This document shows, one piece after another, positions 7,962 to 17,149 of a stretch of 64,000 nt of DNA. Both the position numbers and the translations under genes were made by a program. Position 1 is the stretch's first letter; the number at the start of each line of letters is the position of its first letter. The notes beneath the pieces are model-generated. The model saw only the letters and a list, made by a program, of their open reading frames with translations, was not told where the DNA came from and made no database searches. Origin of the DNA: Flavobacteriia bacterium. GTDB lineage: Bacteria; Bacteroidota; Bacteroidia; Flavobacteriales; Weeksellaceae. The DNA lies in contig JACFND010000008.1 in assembly GCA_019455045.1 (NCBI GenBank), positions 1 to 64,000 of the forward strand, in the 5' to 3' direction.

Positions 7962-9218
7962 TCAGGCATCCGCATATTCGGTTTTCACCAGTTTGTACAA
8001 TTTATCGGAAGGTCTGATCCTGAATTCAATCGGAAGCGTGATTTCATCTCCCTTTGTCGCAGTTTCCTTTGACTCATCATTCACCATCATCGAAGTCACC
8101 TCGGCTTCTTTTGCGCCGGTTGTCGGTCCGGTAATCAGAATCTTGTCGCCCACAGTCAAATCATAAGCTTCAATCTGAAACTGACCGATATTTGTCTTTG
8201 GAAAGAAATGTTTTCCTTTTCCGATATACACTTTTTTCTGGGTCGCCATCGATCCGTTTGCAGGTGACCACTCGCCCAGTTTCTGTCCCAAATAATAACC
8301 GCTCCAAAAACCGCGGTTGTACACCGTTTGAAGCAAAGTCATCCAATAATCTGTTTTTTCTTTTGAATAAGTTTTGTCATAAATCGAATCAATCGCCTCA
8401 CGATAACATCTGATGACAGTCGCCACATATTCAGGCGCACGACCGCGACCTTCAATCTTTAGCACTTTGATACCCGAATCAACGATCTGATCCAGAAAAT
8501 CAATGGTACAGAGATCTTTTGGCGACATCATATATTCATTGTCGAGTTCGATTTCAAAACCCGATTCCTGATCGATCACCGTATATTTTTTTCTGCAATT
8601 TTGTTTGCATGCACCTCTGTTTGCAGATGAATTATGAGAATGCAGACTGAGATAGCATTTGCCCGAAACCGCCATACAAAGCGCTCCGTGACCAAAGATT
8701 TCAATTTCAACCAGATTTCCGGACGGTCCTCTGACTTCCTCTTTTTCAATCTGCTCCGTAATTTTCTTTACCTGGCTCAGACTGAGTTCGCGGCTCAAAA
8801 CCATGGTATCCGAAAACATCGAATAGAATTTCACGGTTTCAATATTGGTCACATTCACCTGGGTCGAAATATGAACTTCCATCCCAACCTGACGCGCGTA
8901 TGCGATCACCGCCTGATCCATCGCGATGATGGCAGTGATATCTGCTTCTTTTGCTTTGTTGATCAGCGTTTTGATCAGCGAAAGATCATGATCATAAATA
9001 ATGGTATTGAGCGTCAGATAGGTTCTCACGCCCAGTTTAGAACATCGTTTTGAAATTTCGGGCAGATCATCCATCGTGAAATTGATCGAAGCACGCGCCC
9101 TCATATTCAGTTGTTCGACTCCGAAATAAACCGAATCCGAACCATTGTCAAGCGCTGCCTGAAGCGATTCAAAATTTCCGGCAGGCGCCATCAGTTCTAT
9201 CTTTCCGTCCTTTGACAT
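7962..9218 (-). CDS. trhP: U32 peptidase-family protein, TrhP-like tRNA uridine-34 hydroxylation protein
   Basis: The U32 family includes E. coli TrhP (YegQ), needed for 5-hydroxyuridine at the tRNA wobble position, as well as proteins annotated as collagenases. This one shows the family landmarks: an N-terminal IELMAPAGNFESLQAALDNG, the internal FGHGALCMAVSGKCYLS and the cysteine-rich ANRGACKQNCR region that supplies cluster ligands, then KIEGRGR. The start at 9218 (418 residues) is chosen over a frame opening at 9248 because a perfect -7 box lies between them. It leads an operon with a ferredoxin and 5-formyl-THF cyclo-ligase. Family is clear; tRNA specificity is inferred by homology. Confidence 0.82.
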   Translation of the reverse strand: MSKDGKIELMAPAGNFESLQAALDNGSDSVYFGVEQLNMRARASINFTMDDLPEISKRCSKLGVRTYLTLNTIIYDHDLSLIKTLINKAKEADITAIIAMDQAVIAYARQVGMEVHISTQVNVTNIETVKFYSMFSDTMVLSRELSLSQVKKITEQIEKEEVRGPSGNLVEIEIFGHGALCMAVSGKCYLSLHSHNSSANRGACKQNCRKKYTVIDQESGFEIELDNEYMMSPKDLCTIDFLDQIVDSGIKVLKIEGRGRAPEYVATVIRCYREAIDSIYDKTYSKEKTDYWMTLLQTVYNRGFWSGYYLGQKLGEWSPANGSMATQKKVYIGKGKHFFPKTNIGQFQIEAYDLTVGDKILITGPTTGAKEAEVTSMMVNDESKETATKGDEITLPIEFRIRPSDKLYKLVKTEYADA

Positions 9219-9235
9219 AAATTGGGATTTGGCCG

Positions 9236-9243
9236 CAAAATTA
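9236..9243 (-). promoter_or_regulatory. -7 promoter box of the trhP-ferredoxin-MTHFS operon
   Basis: The minus strand reads TAATTTTG, a full match to TAnnTTTG, 17 bp upstream of the ATG at 9218. It rules out the longer start at 9248. Confidence 0.6.
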
Positions 9244-9274
9244 ATCAATTTTACCGATTTCGGTATTTGAAAAC

Positions 9275-10951
9275 TTAATTCATAGCGTTTACCGGCTGAT
9301 TATAAATCAGCTGATAATATTCGTCAGCCATGCGGTCGCTGTTGAAATGATTTCTGACCTCGACCATTCCGTTCTGAACGATTTTTCGCCATTCGTCGGG
9401 TCTTTCGTAATACATCGGAAGAATCTCATTTTCAAGTAGTTCGTACAGATGATTCAGATCCTGAAGATCCTGCTGTTCAACGCTGAGATTTTCAAAATCA
9501 GCTCTTGGAATCACAAAAGAATTTTCTCTGTTTTTTGAAAATTCGGGTATCCAGCCGTCATCAGTCGAGAAATTCACACCGCCGTTCATCGCAGCCGTCA
9601 TTCCGCTGGTGCCCGAAGCTTCTCTCGGAACCCTCGGCGTATTGAGCCAGACATCAGAAGCAGCTTTGACCTGTTTGCTCAAATTGAGTTCATAACCGGT
9701 CAGCACCGCCATATTTCCGTGTTTTTTGGCTTCATAAACCAGTTTGTTGAAAATATCGATTGCCGGCTGATCGAGCGGATAGGGTTTTCCGGCCCAAATC
9801 AATTGAATCGGATATTTTGAATTGGTCAGCAAACGATTGAATCTTTCGATGTCATTCAGCATCAGATCTGCTCTTTTGTATCCTGCAAATCTTCTTGCCC
9901 AAACCATGGTCAGCACATTCGGATCAAAAAGTCGTCCGGTCTGATCGGCAACAATTTTGAATGCTTCGGCTTTGATCTGTTTTTTTCTTTCGTCAAATTT
10001 CTGATCATCACCATCCGCCATATTTTTATAAAGTTCCTTGTCTGCCCAGTACAGATAATCCTGTGAATTGGTAATCGATTTGATTTCACAGATGCCTGAA
10101 TATTTTCCCCACATCCGGTTTGAAACCACTCCGTGCAGTTTTGAAACTCCGTTTGCAACATGCGAAAGTCTGAGTGCGGCAAGCGAATGGTTAAATGCTT
10201 CATCCTTTGACAAACCGGTAACCGCCTCTACTTCTTCAGGTGTCAGCCCCGAAAAATAAGACATCTTGTAGCAAAGATTGAAATCGTGTTTTTCATTGCC
10301 TGCCTCTTCGGGTGTATGTGTGGTGAAAACCAGTCTTTTGTTGACTTCAGAAACATCTTTGAATTTTCTCAAAAGATAAAATGCAGCAGGCAGTCCGTGT
10401 GCTTCGTTGAGGTGATAGATATCTCTTTCCAGTCCGATTTCGTCAAGCAGCTTTGCACCTCCTTTTCCGAGCAAAATATACTGAGCAATCTTTGCAGCCG
10501 GATTTCCGTCATACAGCCGATGACTGATTGACTGTGCCAGATAATCATTTTCGGGCAGATCAGTTGTCAGAAAAAAGATGGGCGCTGTATTAAAAGTTTC
10601 GGGATTCAGATAATATGCCTTCACCCAAACCGGATGCTCATCCACTCTGATTTGAAATTTTATACCGGTGTCTTCCAGAAAATTATAGTTTTTTTCGACC
10701 CATGAAACCTTCAGACTTCTGTCCTGATTCCGCTGCTGGTCATAATAACCGTATTTCCAAAGTATGCTGATTCCGACCAGATTCTGTTTGAGCGAATAAG
10801 CGCTCCTCATATGTGAACCCGCCAAAAAACCCAAACCGCCGCTGTAGGTTTTGAGCGACTGATCGATTGCAAATTCCATTGAAAAATAGGCAACCGGTTT
10901 GGCATAGTAGGGATTGACTTCATAAGGAATACTGTATTTTCTGAAATCCAT
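9275..10951 (-). CDS. glgP: Alpha-glucan phosphorylase family (GT35) protein with altered PLP site
   Basis: GT35 phosphorylases release glucose-1-phosphate from glycogen or maltodextrins. The 558-residue protein is the short type found in many bacteria and archaea. It has an N-terminal YFSMEFAIDQSLKTYSGGLG, the HLNEAHGLPA region, VWARRFAGYKRADL and the C-terminal EASGTSGMTAAMNGG. In PLP-dependent members the last motif reads GxxMK, with the lysine holding pyridoxal phosphate. Here that position is Thr452. The protein may therefore not be a classical PLP-dependent phosphorylase, although the rest of the fold is intact. It is monocistronic, with a 124-bp gap before the MFS gene on its left-running side. 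Confidence 0.8.
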   Translation of the reverse strand: MDFRKYSIPYEVNPYYAKPVAYFSMEFAIDQSLKTYSGGLGFLAGSHMRSAYSLKQNLVGISILWKYGYYDQQRNQDRSLKVSWVEKNYNFLEDTGIKFQIRVDEHPVWVKAYYLNPETFNTAPIFFLTTDLPENDYLAQSISHRLYDGNPAAKIAQYILLGKGGAKLLDEIGLERDIYHLNEAHGLPAAFYLLRKFKDVSEVNKRLVFTTHTPEEAGNEKHDFNLCYKMSYFSGLTPEEVEAVTGLSKDEAFNHSLAALRLSHVANGVSKLHGVVSNRMWGKYSGICEIKSITNSQDYLYWADKELYKNMADGDDQKFDERKKQIKAEAFKIVADQTGRLFDPNVLTMVWARRFAGYKRADLMLNDIERFNRLLTNSKYPIQLIWAGKPYPLDQPAIDIFNKLVYEAKKHGNMAVLTGYELNLSKQVKAASDVWLNTPRVPREASGTSGMTAAMNGGVNFSTDDGWIPEFSKNRENSFVIPRADFENLSVEQQDLQDLNHLYELLENEILPMYYERPDEWRKIVQNGMVEVRNHFNSDRMADEYYQLIYNQPVNAMN

Positions 10952-11075
10952 ATTGATATTTATGATTAATTAATTTTTTGAGATTTGTAAAATTATAAAA
11001 ATCTTTCAATTGAAGGCAGTAAGCTTTGAATTTTGAACCGTTATAAATTCAATTTCAAGACAATAAAAATTTGTC

Positions 11076-12296
11076 TTAGCCAAATTCAGCAGTACTGTCC
11101 TGACCTTTGAGCAGTTTTGGAATCTGAAAATAAAACCCAAGACCGGCAAGTGCAAGCAGCGAACCCGTTCCTATCCAAAGAATTTTGAAACCGTATTCCT
11201 GCGCAATAAAAGTTCCGAGATAAGGCGTGATGATAAACGACAGCGAAAACCCGATGCCGAGCAGTCCCATATAAGCACCCTGATTGCCTATGCCCGAACG
11301 GATTGCAGTCACACTTGACATAAACGGAAAAGCCCAGATTTCACCCACACTCAAAATCGTGATTGAAAGAAAAAGCATCGGCAGTGTGTAAAACCAGCCG
11401 AGCATTGCAAATGAAATACCGGCAAAGACAGAACCGAGCAGCAATGTGATTTTGAGTTTCATCCGTTTTTCGGCTATATTGACCAGCAGCATTTCAGTCA
11501 GTACGATAAAGATTCCGCTGTAACCGAGCACAAACCCGATCTGCTGCTGACTGAGCCCGGCTTCGAGTTTGTAAAAAATTGTCAGTGTATTGAGCAGTTG
11601 AAAGAAACACATTGAAAACAAAAGACAGAGCGCTGAAAATTTTAAAAACTGCAAATCGCGATAAGGCGAAACTTCCTTTTTCGGTTTCTTTTCGGTTTTA
11701 ATTTTTTGTTTTCCGGTTTTATTTCTGAAAAATCGGACATAGGTCACACCGGCAAGAAATGCAGCCGCCGCATTTGAATAAAAAAGAAAATCATAAGAAA
11801 TCGCGGACAAAATCCCGCCCAATGCCGGCCCGATTGAAAAACCGAGATTGACCGCCATACGGTTGAGTGAAAAAGAACGTGTAATGTTTTCTTTTTTTGA
11901 ATATTTTGTAATTGCAACCGAGTTTGCCGGTCTGAAGGTTTCGCTGATGATGCTTTGTAATAATATAATGGCAGCCAGACCCAATTCGGTTGTAAAAAAC
12001 GGCATCAGACAAAAAACGGGTACGCTGAGAAACAGACTCAGATACTGTGTTCTGAATTCGCCAAAACGATCGGTCAGCCAGCCGCCGAGCCATGATCCGC
12101 CCACCGAACCGATACCGTAACAGCTGAGCACCAGACCGGCTGCTTCGAGTTTGAAACCGAGATGATCGGTCATATAAACGCCGAGAAACGGAAGCACCAT
12201 CGATCCGGCACGGTTGATCAGCATGACCACTGCGAGCATCCAGCTTTCGGGCGAAAGACCACGATAGGAATCAATGTAGATTTTAAATAATTTCAT
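11076..12296 (-). CDS. Major facilitator superfamily (MFS) transporter
   Basis: An inner-membrane secondary transporter of about 406 residues with roughly twelve hydrophobic segments. Characteristic MFS features are the loop between helices 2 and 3 (GSWLGGWLTDRFGEFRTQY) and a charged central loop (GKQKIKTEKKPKKEV) splitting the two six-helix halves. It resembles drug-efflux or sugar-efflux type carriers, but the substrate cannot be read from sequence. A frame opens at 12335, but the start at 12296 (MKLFKIYIDSYRGL) is preferred because a perfect -7 box lies between the two. Its neighbours share no obvious pathway with it. Confidence 0.85.
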   Translation of the reverse strand: MKLFKIYIDSYRGLSPESWMLAVVMLINRAGSMVLPFLGVYMTDHLGFKLEAAGLVLSCYGIGSVGGSWLGGWLTDRFGEFRTQYLSLFLSVPVFCLMPFFTTELGLAAIILLQSIISETFRPANSVAITKYSKKENITRSFSLNRMAVNLGFSIGPALGGILSAISYDFLFYSNAAAAFLAGVTYVRFFRNKTGKQKIKTEKKPKKEVSPYRDLQFLKFSALCLLFSMCFFQLLNTLTIFYKLEAGLSQQQIGFVLGYSGIFIVLTEMLLVNIAEKRMKLKITLLLGSVFAGISFAMLGWFYTLPMLFLSITILSVGEIWAFPFMSSVTAIRSGIGNQGAYMGLLGIGFSLSFIITPYLGTFIAQEYGFKILWIGTGSLLALAGLGFYFQIPKLLKGQDSTAEFG

Positions 12297-12307
12297 CGGC
12301 GAAGCTT

Positions 12308-12315
12308 CAAAGATA
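12308..12315 (-). promoter_or_regulatory. -7 promoter box of the MFS gene
   Basis: The minus strand reads TATCTTTG, 11 bp upstream of the ATG at 12296. The implied 5' leader is very short. Confidence 0.55.
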
Positions 12316-12336
12316 GTTTCATTTGAAAAAATCAAA

Positions 12337-12369
12337 ATAAAAAAGCAGTCCGGATTTACGAACTGCTTT
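12337..12369 (-). terminator. Terminator of the pyrophosphatase gene
   Basis: AAAGCAGT (12342-12349) pairs with ACTGCTTT (12362-12369) around a 12-nt loop. The minus-strand RNA then runs into U-rich sequence (the A's at 12336-12344). It lies 26 bp past the stop at 12396. Confidence 0.75.
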
Positions 12370-12395
12370 GTAAAAGTTTGATTTGATTTGTGATT

Positions 12396-15113
12396 TTATT
12401 CGGTCACTTTTATATCAACTCTTCTGTTTTGTGCTTTGCAGACGTCAGTGTCGTTGGTTTTGCAGACAAAGTGATCTGCACCGTATCCTTCTGCCTGCAT
12501 TCTGCTTTCGTCAACACCAAATTTCATCAGTGCTCTTTTCACCATATTGGCACGATCGGTTGAGATTTTCAAATTGGCTTCTTCTGAACCGGTATTGTCT
12601 GTATAACCTCCGATTTTAACTTTAGCATTCGGATAATCATTCAGCAGCATTGAAATGTCTTTGATCTGAGCTTCAGAATCTGACATCAGCGAAGCAGAAC
12701 CTGAAGAGAAACGTACCCTGTCGAGTGTAACCCAAATGGCACCTCTTGATCTGTTCAAGTCCTGGCTTGGGTTTTCAAGACTGTTTAAAATTCTGAATAA
12801 TCTCATTTCTGCAGATCTGTCACCTACTTTCAACTCAGCGCCTGATTTCAGATTGATTGATGTTTCATTTCCCAAATTGTATATAAAGTTTCCTTCGCTG
12901 TCAAGCTCTGAAGAAACTGTTTGCACATTTTCAACCGCATCTGCAAACAGTGAATCCTGATTTTCGCTGCCCAATATCGGCGCAAGAATCAGACCCACCA
13001 GACAAGTCAGTTTGATCAGGATGTTCATTGAAGGTCCTGAAGTATCTTTGAACGGATCGCCCACAGTGTCGCCGGTTACGGCTGCTTTGTGTGCTTCAGA
13101 TCCTTTGTAAGTCATTTTTCCGTCGATCTCAACACCTGCTTCAAAAGATTTTTTCGCATTGTCCCAAGCACCGCCGGCATTGTTTTGGAAGATTGCCCAA
13201 AGCACGCCCGATACGGTAACACCTGCCATATATGCACCCAAAGCTTCTGCACCCGCCAGGAAGCCGATCAGAATCGGAGTCAGTATGGTCAGTGCGCCCG
13301 GAAGCATCATTTCTTTTAATGCGGCTTTGGTTGAAATTTCAACACATTTGCCGTAATCCGGTTTTCCGGTTCCTTCCAGGATACCCGGAATTTCTTTGAA
13401 CTGACGACGAACTTCTTTCACCATCTCCATTGCTGCCTTACCGACAGACTGCATTGCCAAAGCCGAGAATACAACCGGAATCATACCGCCGACAAAAAGT
13501 GCGGCAAGCGTTTTTGCTTTAAAGATATTGATACCGTCAATTCCGGTAAAGGTTACATAAGCTGCAAAAAGCGCCAAAGCAGTCAATGCTGCAGATGCGA
13601 TCGCAAAACCTTTTCCGATGGCTGCAGTCGTATTACCGACAGAGTCAAGGATATCTGTTCTTCCTCTTACTTCTGCTGGCAGTTCGCTCATTTCGGCAAC
13701 ACCGCCGGCATTGTCGGCAATCGGTCCGAAGGCGTCGATTGCAAGCGCCATTGCAGTAGTAGCCATCATTGCTGAGGCTGAAATTGCAACACCGTAGAAT
13801 CCGGCCAATTCATAAGAAGCCCAGATTGCACCTGCAAAAAGAAGTACTGATGCAAAGGTCGAAATCATACCCACCGACAGACCTGCAATGATATTGGTTG
13901 CAGCACCGGTTGATGAGTTTCTGATGATATTCATAACAGGTTTTTTACCCAAACCTGTGTAGTATTCGGTGATCATCGAAATCAGACCGCCCACAGCCAG
14001 ACCGACAAGGGTTGCTGAGAATACGTTCATTTTTCCGATCAGATAAAGTCCTTCGCCAAAGAATTCCATATAAAGATTTTCGGGAAGCATCCAGTCGATC
14101 AGGAAGTAAACCGCGATTGCAGTGATTCCGATTGAAGCCCAGTTTCCGAGATTCAGTGCTGACTGAACTTTTGCTTCACGTGCATTGTTGTCTTTGACTT
14201 TTACCAGGAAAGTTCCGATGATTGAAGCGATGATACCAACACCTGCAATCATGATCGGAAGAAGGATCGGGCCCATTCCGCCAAACTGGTCTGTAAATGA
14301 CGGATCTTTGATTCTGATGTCTCTGATGACATAATTACCCAAAACCATAGCTGCCAGCATGGTCGCCACATAAGAACCAAAAAGGTCGGCACCCATACCT
14401 GCCACGTCACCCACGTTGTCACCCACGTTGTCTGCAATGGTTGCAGGGTTTCTCGGGTCATCCTCAGGGATTCCGGCTTCAACTTTACCAACAAGGTCAG
14501 CACCAACGTCAGCTGCCTTTGTATATATACCGCCGCCCACACGTGCAAAAAGTGCAATTGACTCGGCACCCACAGAGAATCCTGCCAATGCTTCGAGTAC
14601 GATAGTCATATCGTGTGTGAAATCGCTGGTTTCGTTCAAAAAGAATTTTGTGAAGAATATAAAGAACAATGAAAGTCCCAAAACTGCAAGACCTGCAACA
14701 CCCAATCCCATCACGGTTCCACCTCCAAATGAGATATCAAGTGCTTTTGGAAGGCTGGTTCTCGCCGCCTGAGTGGTTCTGGTATTTGCCAATGTTGCAA
14801 CTCTCATTCCGACATTTCCTGCCAGAGCCGAGAATACTGCGCCCGTAACAAATGCCGGGACGATCAGCCAGTGAGTGGTTTCAACAAACTGGGAAAGCAG
14901 GAAAAGCGCAAATGACGCAACGATCACATAAACGAACAGCAGTCTGTATTCTGCCGAAAGGAATGCGAGCGCACCTTCCTGGATACTTTTTGAAATGCTC
15001 TGCATTTTTTCTGTACCCGGGTCCTGTTTCTTTACCCACATGAATTTGTAAACCATTGTCAACAATCCTACAATCGCAAGAATCACAGGAATCCATAGAG
15101 TTAGTTCTTTCAT
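12396..15113 (-). CDS. hppA: Membrane-bound ion-pumping pyrophosphatase fused to a C-terminal OmpA-like domain
   Basis: Membrane pyrophosphatases use pyrophosphate hydrolysis to pump Na+ or H+ across the inner membrane. Residues 1 to about 715 carry the multi-helix core with the substrate motifs [13 protein letters not shown] and [15 protein letters not shown] and the second acidic motif near [18 protein letters not shown]. The motif [10 protein letters not shown] has Ala where K+-independent enzymes have Lys, so it is probably the K+-dependent type, often a Na+ pump. After a linker, residues about 790-905 form an OmpA-like peptidoglycan-binding domain with [17 protein letters not shown] and [14 protein letters not shown]. 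Family members have a periplasmic C-terminus, so the extra domain would face the cell wall. The total of 905 residues exceeds the usual length of about 700 by this domain. Confidence 0.92.
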   Translation of the reverse strand: MKELTLWIPVILAIVGLLTMVYKFMWVKKQDPGTEKMQSISKSIQEGALAFLSAEYRLLFVYVIVASFALFLLSQFVETTHWLIVPAFVTGAVFSALAGNVGMRVATLANTRTTQAARTSLPKALDISFGGGTVMGLGVAGLAVLGLSLFFIFFTKFFLNETSDFTHDMTIVLEALAGFSVGAESIALFARVGGGIYTKAADVGADLVGKVEAGIPEDDPRNPATIADNVGDNVGDVAGMGADLFGSYVATMLAAMVLGNYVIRDIRIKDPSFTDQFGGMGPILLPIMIAGVGIIASIIGTFLVKVKDNNAREAKVQSALNLGNWASIGITAIAVYFLIDWMLPENLYMEFFGEGLYLIGKMNVFSATLVGLAVGGLISMITEYYTGLGKKPVMNIIRNSSTGAATNIIAGLSVGMISTFASVLLFAGAIWASYELAGFYGVAISASAMMATTAMALAIDAFGPIADNAGGVAEMSELPAEVRGRTDILDSVGNTTAAIGKGFAIASAALTALALFAAYVTFTGIDGINIFKAKTLAALFVGGMIPVVFSALAMQSVGKAAMEMVKEVRRQFKEIPGILEGTGKPDYGKCVEISTKAALKEMMLPGALTILTPILIGFLAGAEALGAYMAGVTVSGVLWAIFQNNAGGAWDNAKKSFEAGVEIDGKMTYKGSEAHKAAVTGDTVGDPFKDTSGPSMNILIKLTCLVGLILAPILGSENQDSLFADAVENVQTVSSELDSEGNFIYNLGNETSINLKSGAELKVGDRSAEMRLFRILNSLENPSQDLNRSRGAIWVTLDRVRFSSGSASLMSDSEAQIKDISMLLNDYPNAKVKIGGYTDNTGSEEANLKISTDRANMVKRALMKFGVDESRMQAEGYGADHFVCKTNDTDVCKAQNRRVDIKVTE

Positions 15114-15140
15114 AATTTTTTACTGAATTTTAACAATTTG

Positions 15141-15148
15141 CAAATATA
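15141..15148 (-). promoter_or_regulatory. -7 promoter box of the pyrophosphatase gene
   Basis: The minus strand reads TATATTTG, a full match, 27 bp upstream of the ATG at 15113. Confidence 0.6.
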
Positions 15149-15487
15149 GCACATTCAGATAATATGAAAAGGATTTATGGATTTATTGCGGTTGGATTTA
15201 TTAAAATTCCAAACCTTGAAACTGAAAACTGTTTCCAATGCCCGACAACAGGGCAAATCACCGAGCGGATCAGGCTCACTGCCTAAAAAAATCCTTTTGC
15301 TTCGTATCCTTATTTTCTGTTTGCTTTTTCATTAATAAGCCGCCAAACCCTGCTCAACACGGTATTCCCCTTTGACTGCATAAATAACAATCACTGAACT
15401 ATGTCAGACCTGAGATTCAGACCAAAACCGAAGTAAAAATAAAATAACTTCGGTATGATTCGGAATACTTCCCAACTGAATCATCCT
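15149..15487. other. Gene-free interval of about 340 bp
   Basis: No convincing reading frame or known RNA family is seen. The only structure is an 8-bp inverted repeat ACCGAAGT / ACTTCGGT (15427-15434 with 15447-15454). It could end the minus-strand gene at 15488 but lacks a T run. A locally GC-richer stretch at 15240-15290 carries no recognised motif. Confidence 0.5.
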
Positions 15488-16063
15488 TTATCCTACCGAG
15501 AGATCCGCAATGCATTGTTCTCTGATGACCCAAAGTTCGTCAAGCGTCAGACCCGGGTTCGGCAAAATCTCAAGCCAGTTCTTTAAATACTGTTTGTGAT
15601 AGTTTATCTTAAAGTCTGTAATTTGGTTGGCTTGAATTTCTATTTCCCGGATCAGTTCGTTTTCGAAATTGGAAGGTTTTGATGATTTGTCAGTATAATC
15701 CAAAATTTGGTTTTGAAATTTCAGATAAGTATGCGCTTCAGGAATGTACTCAAGTTTGTGAAGTTTTAAGGTCTTTGAAATTTTTGGGGTATTGAGTGAA
15801 TTCATTCTGAAAATTCCAATGATCAGTTTCAGTCCCTTGAAATCATTCTCAACCGCAAGCTGTTTTAACAATGCGTGTTTCGTACCGCAGGTTCCGCACT
15901 GATCATCAAAAACCGTTGTCAGGTCAGTTTTATTTTTATTCCGTCTGTAGGCAAGCTGTCGCACAAATTCGGCTGCTTCGGTGAAAGTCGAAAAATTATT
16001 TGCCAAAAAAATATTTGAAATTAAACCAACCGGTTTTATTTCAAAATTTAAACAATCTGCCAT
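15488..16063 (-). CDS. Transglutaminase-like hypothetical protein with Cys-His-Asp set
   Basis: The protein has about 191 residues and no signal peptide. The motif QCGTCGTKHALL places a cysteine at a helix start as in transglutaminase-like and papain-fold proteins. Downstream come EAHTYLKF and ILDYT, giving a plausible His and Asp. Counting from an upstream ATG at 16105, these are Cys73, His125 and Asp136. The preferred start is 16063, because the 16105 ATG overlaps a -7 box. The family is conserved in sequence style but has no name I can give; the activity (hydrolase, transferase or none) is unknown. It is isolated between two gene-free stretches. Confidence 0.6.
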   Translation of the reverse strand: MADCLNFEIKPVGLISNIFLANNFSTFTEAAEFVRQLAYRRNKNKTDLTTVFDDQCGTCGTKHALLKQLAVENDFKGLKLIIGIFRMNSLNTPKISKTLKLHKLEYIPEAHTYLKFQNQILDYTDKSSKPSNFENELIREIEIQANQITDFKINYHKQYLKNWLEILPNPGLTLDELWVIREQCIADLSVG

Positions 16064-16102
16064 TTGTTGCGGTTCTGATCCGATAAACTTTCTTGGAATC
16101 CT

Positions 16103-16110
16103 CAAATATA
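16103..16110 (-). promoter_or_regulatory. -7 promoter box of the transglutaminase-like gene
   Basis: The minus strand reads TATATTTG, 39 bp upstream of the ATG at 16063, and overlaps the alternative ATG at 16105. Confidence 0.55.
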
Positions 16111-16328
16111 ATCAACTCAAAAAACAATCACACAAATAAATGTACTCTGCTCCACACGCTTAAAAACTCAATTTCATTTCTGAACCAATCCCCAACAGAA
16201 AAACATCCAGAACTCAAATCATTTTTTCAGCCTTTTTAAAATTAAATTGTACCTTGCAGAGTCAATTGCCTTAAAATCTTATTTATTTTTTGGTAAACAG
16301 GATTTGAAATTTTAAAACTCTATAAACT

Positions 16329-16886
16329 ATGACAGGACTAATTTTATTGGGCGGTATCGTTGTTTTGGGCGGATTGCTGGTTGGTATCTTCAACAAATTC
16401 GCAAAAAACAGGAATATGGTCCAGGACGCATGGGCAAATATTGATGTCGCACTCAAAAAACGGCACGATCTGATTCCCAATCTGGTCAATACCGTCAAGG
16501 GTTATGCAGCCCACGAAAAGGACACATTTACCCAGGTGATCGAAGCCCGAAATGCTGCAATGGCAGTTCCGAAAGGTGACATCAACGGTCAGATTCAGGC
16601 AGAAAATACTTTGCAGCAGACTCTGAAAAGCCTTTTTGCACTTGCTGAAGCTTATCCGAACCTGAAAGCTGATACTTCGTTTCTGAACCTTCAGACTCAG
16701 TTGACCGAAATCGAAGAAAATCTTGAAAGGGCAAGACGTTATTACAATTCGACCGTAAGAGAAAACAATACTTACGGCGAAAGTTTCCCGGGGGCATTGT
16801 TTGCAGGCATGTTCAAGTACCAGCATTTCAATTATTTTGAAGCTGCTGCCGGAGAAAAAGAAAATGTTACTGTTGACTTTTCATAA
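16329..16886 (+). CDS. lemA: LemA family membrane protein
   Basis: The 185-residue protein has one N-terminal membrane helix (about residues 3-21) followed by the LemA four-helix domain. The family hallmarks are AWANIDVALKKRHDLIPNLV and, later, LTEIEENLERARRYYNSTVR. The biochemical role of LemA proteins is unknown; in bacteria they often sit beside TPM-domain or DUF2207 proteins. Here a DUF2207 protein follows on the same strand, but a long hairpin and a promoter lie between them, so they are neighbours and probably not strictly one transcript. Confidence 0.93.
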   Translation: MTGLILLGGIVVLGGLLVGIFNKFAKNRNMVQDAWANIDVALKKRHDLIPNLVNTVKGYAAHEKDTFTQVIEARNAAMAVPKGDINGQIQAENTLQQTLKSLFALAEAYPNLKADTSFLNLQTQLTEIEENLERARRYYNSTVRENNTYGESFPGALFAGMFKYQHFNYFEAAAGEKENVTVDFS

Positions 16887-16890
16887 ATGA

Positions 16891-16961
16891 AAATCTGTCC
16901 GTCTTTCAGTTTTCGAATTTCACAATTCAGGCTAAAGAAAACAGGAGAGACGGACAGATTT
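16891..16961 (+). terminator. Long hairpin after lemA, possible terminator
   Basis: A perfect 14-bp inverted repeat (16891-16904 with 16948-16961) encloses 43 nt. This loop has its own GTTTTC/GAAAAC stem, giving an extended cruciform-like structure 4 bp after the lemA stop. No strong T run follows directly, so it may stabilise the mRNA 3' end instead of ending transcription. Confidence 0.5.
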
Positions 16962-17118
16962 AAGTTTGGTCATTTTTCCGACACCGATACGATTGAACCA
17001 TACGCTGACGGGAGCGAATCCGTCATCTGACAGACATCTGCAGGGAAACTCAATCCGGAAATGAATTTTCAACCCGCAGCTTTTCGAAAAAATAAATCAA
17101 AAAATGATTTTGTCTGAT

Positions 17119-17126
17119 TATTTTTG
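17119..17126 (+). promoter_or_regulatory. -7 promoter box of the DUF2207 gene
   Basis: TATTTTTG matches TAnnTTTG. It overlaps an upstream in-frame GTG at 17126, so translation must begin at the ATG at 17150. Confidence 0.55.
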
Positions 17127-17149
17127 TGAAACTCAATTCTAAAACCATA

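Noticed and set aside
15149-15487. Structured RNA (SRP RNA or 6S RNA) in the gene-free interval
   Set aside because: No SRP GGAAG/AGCAGCC-like core or other family hallmark is visible, and the only hairpin lacks a T run.
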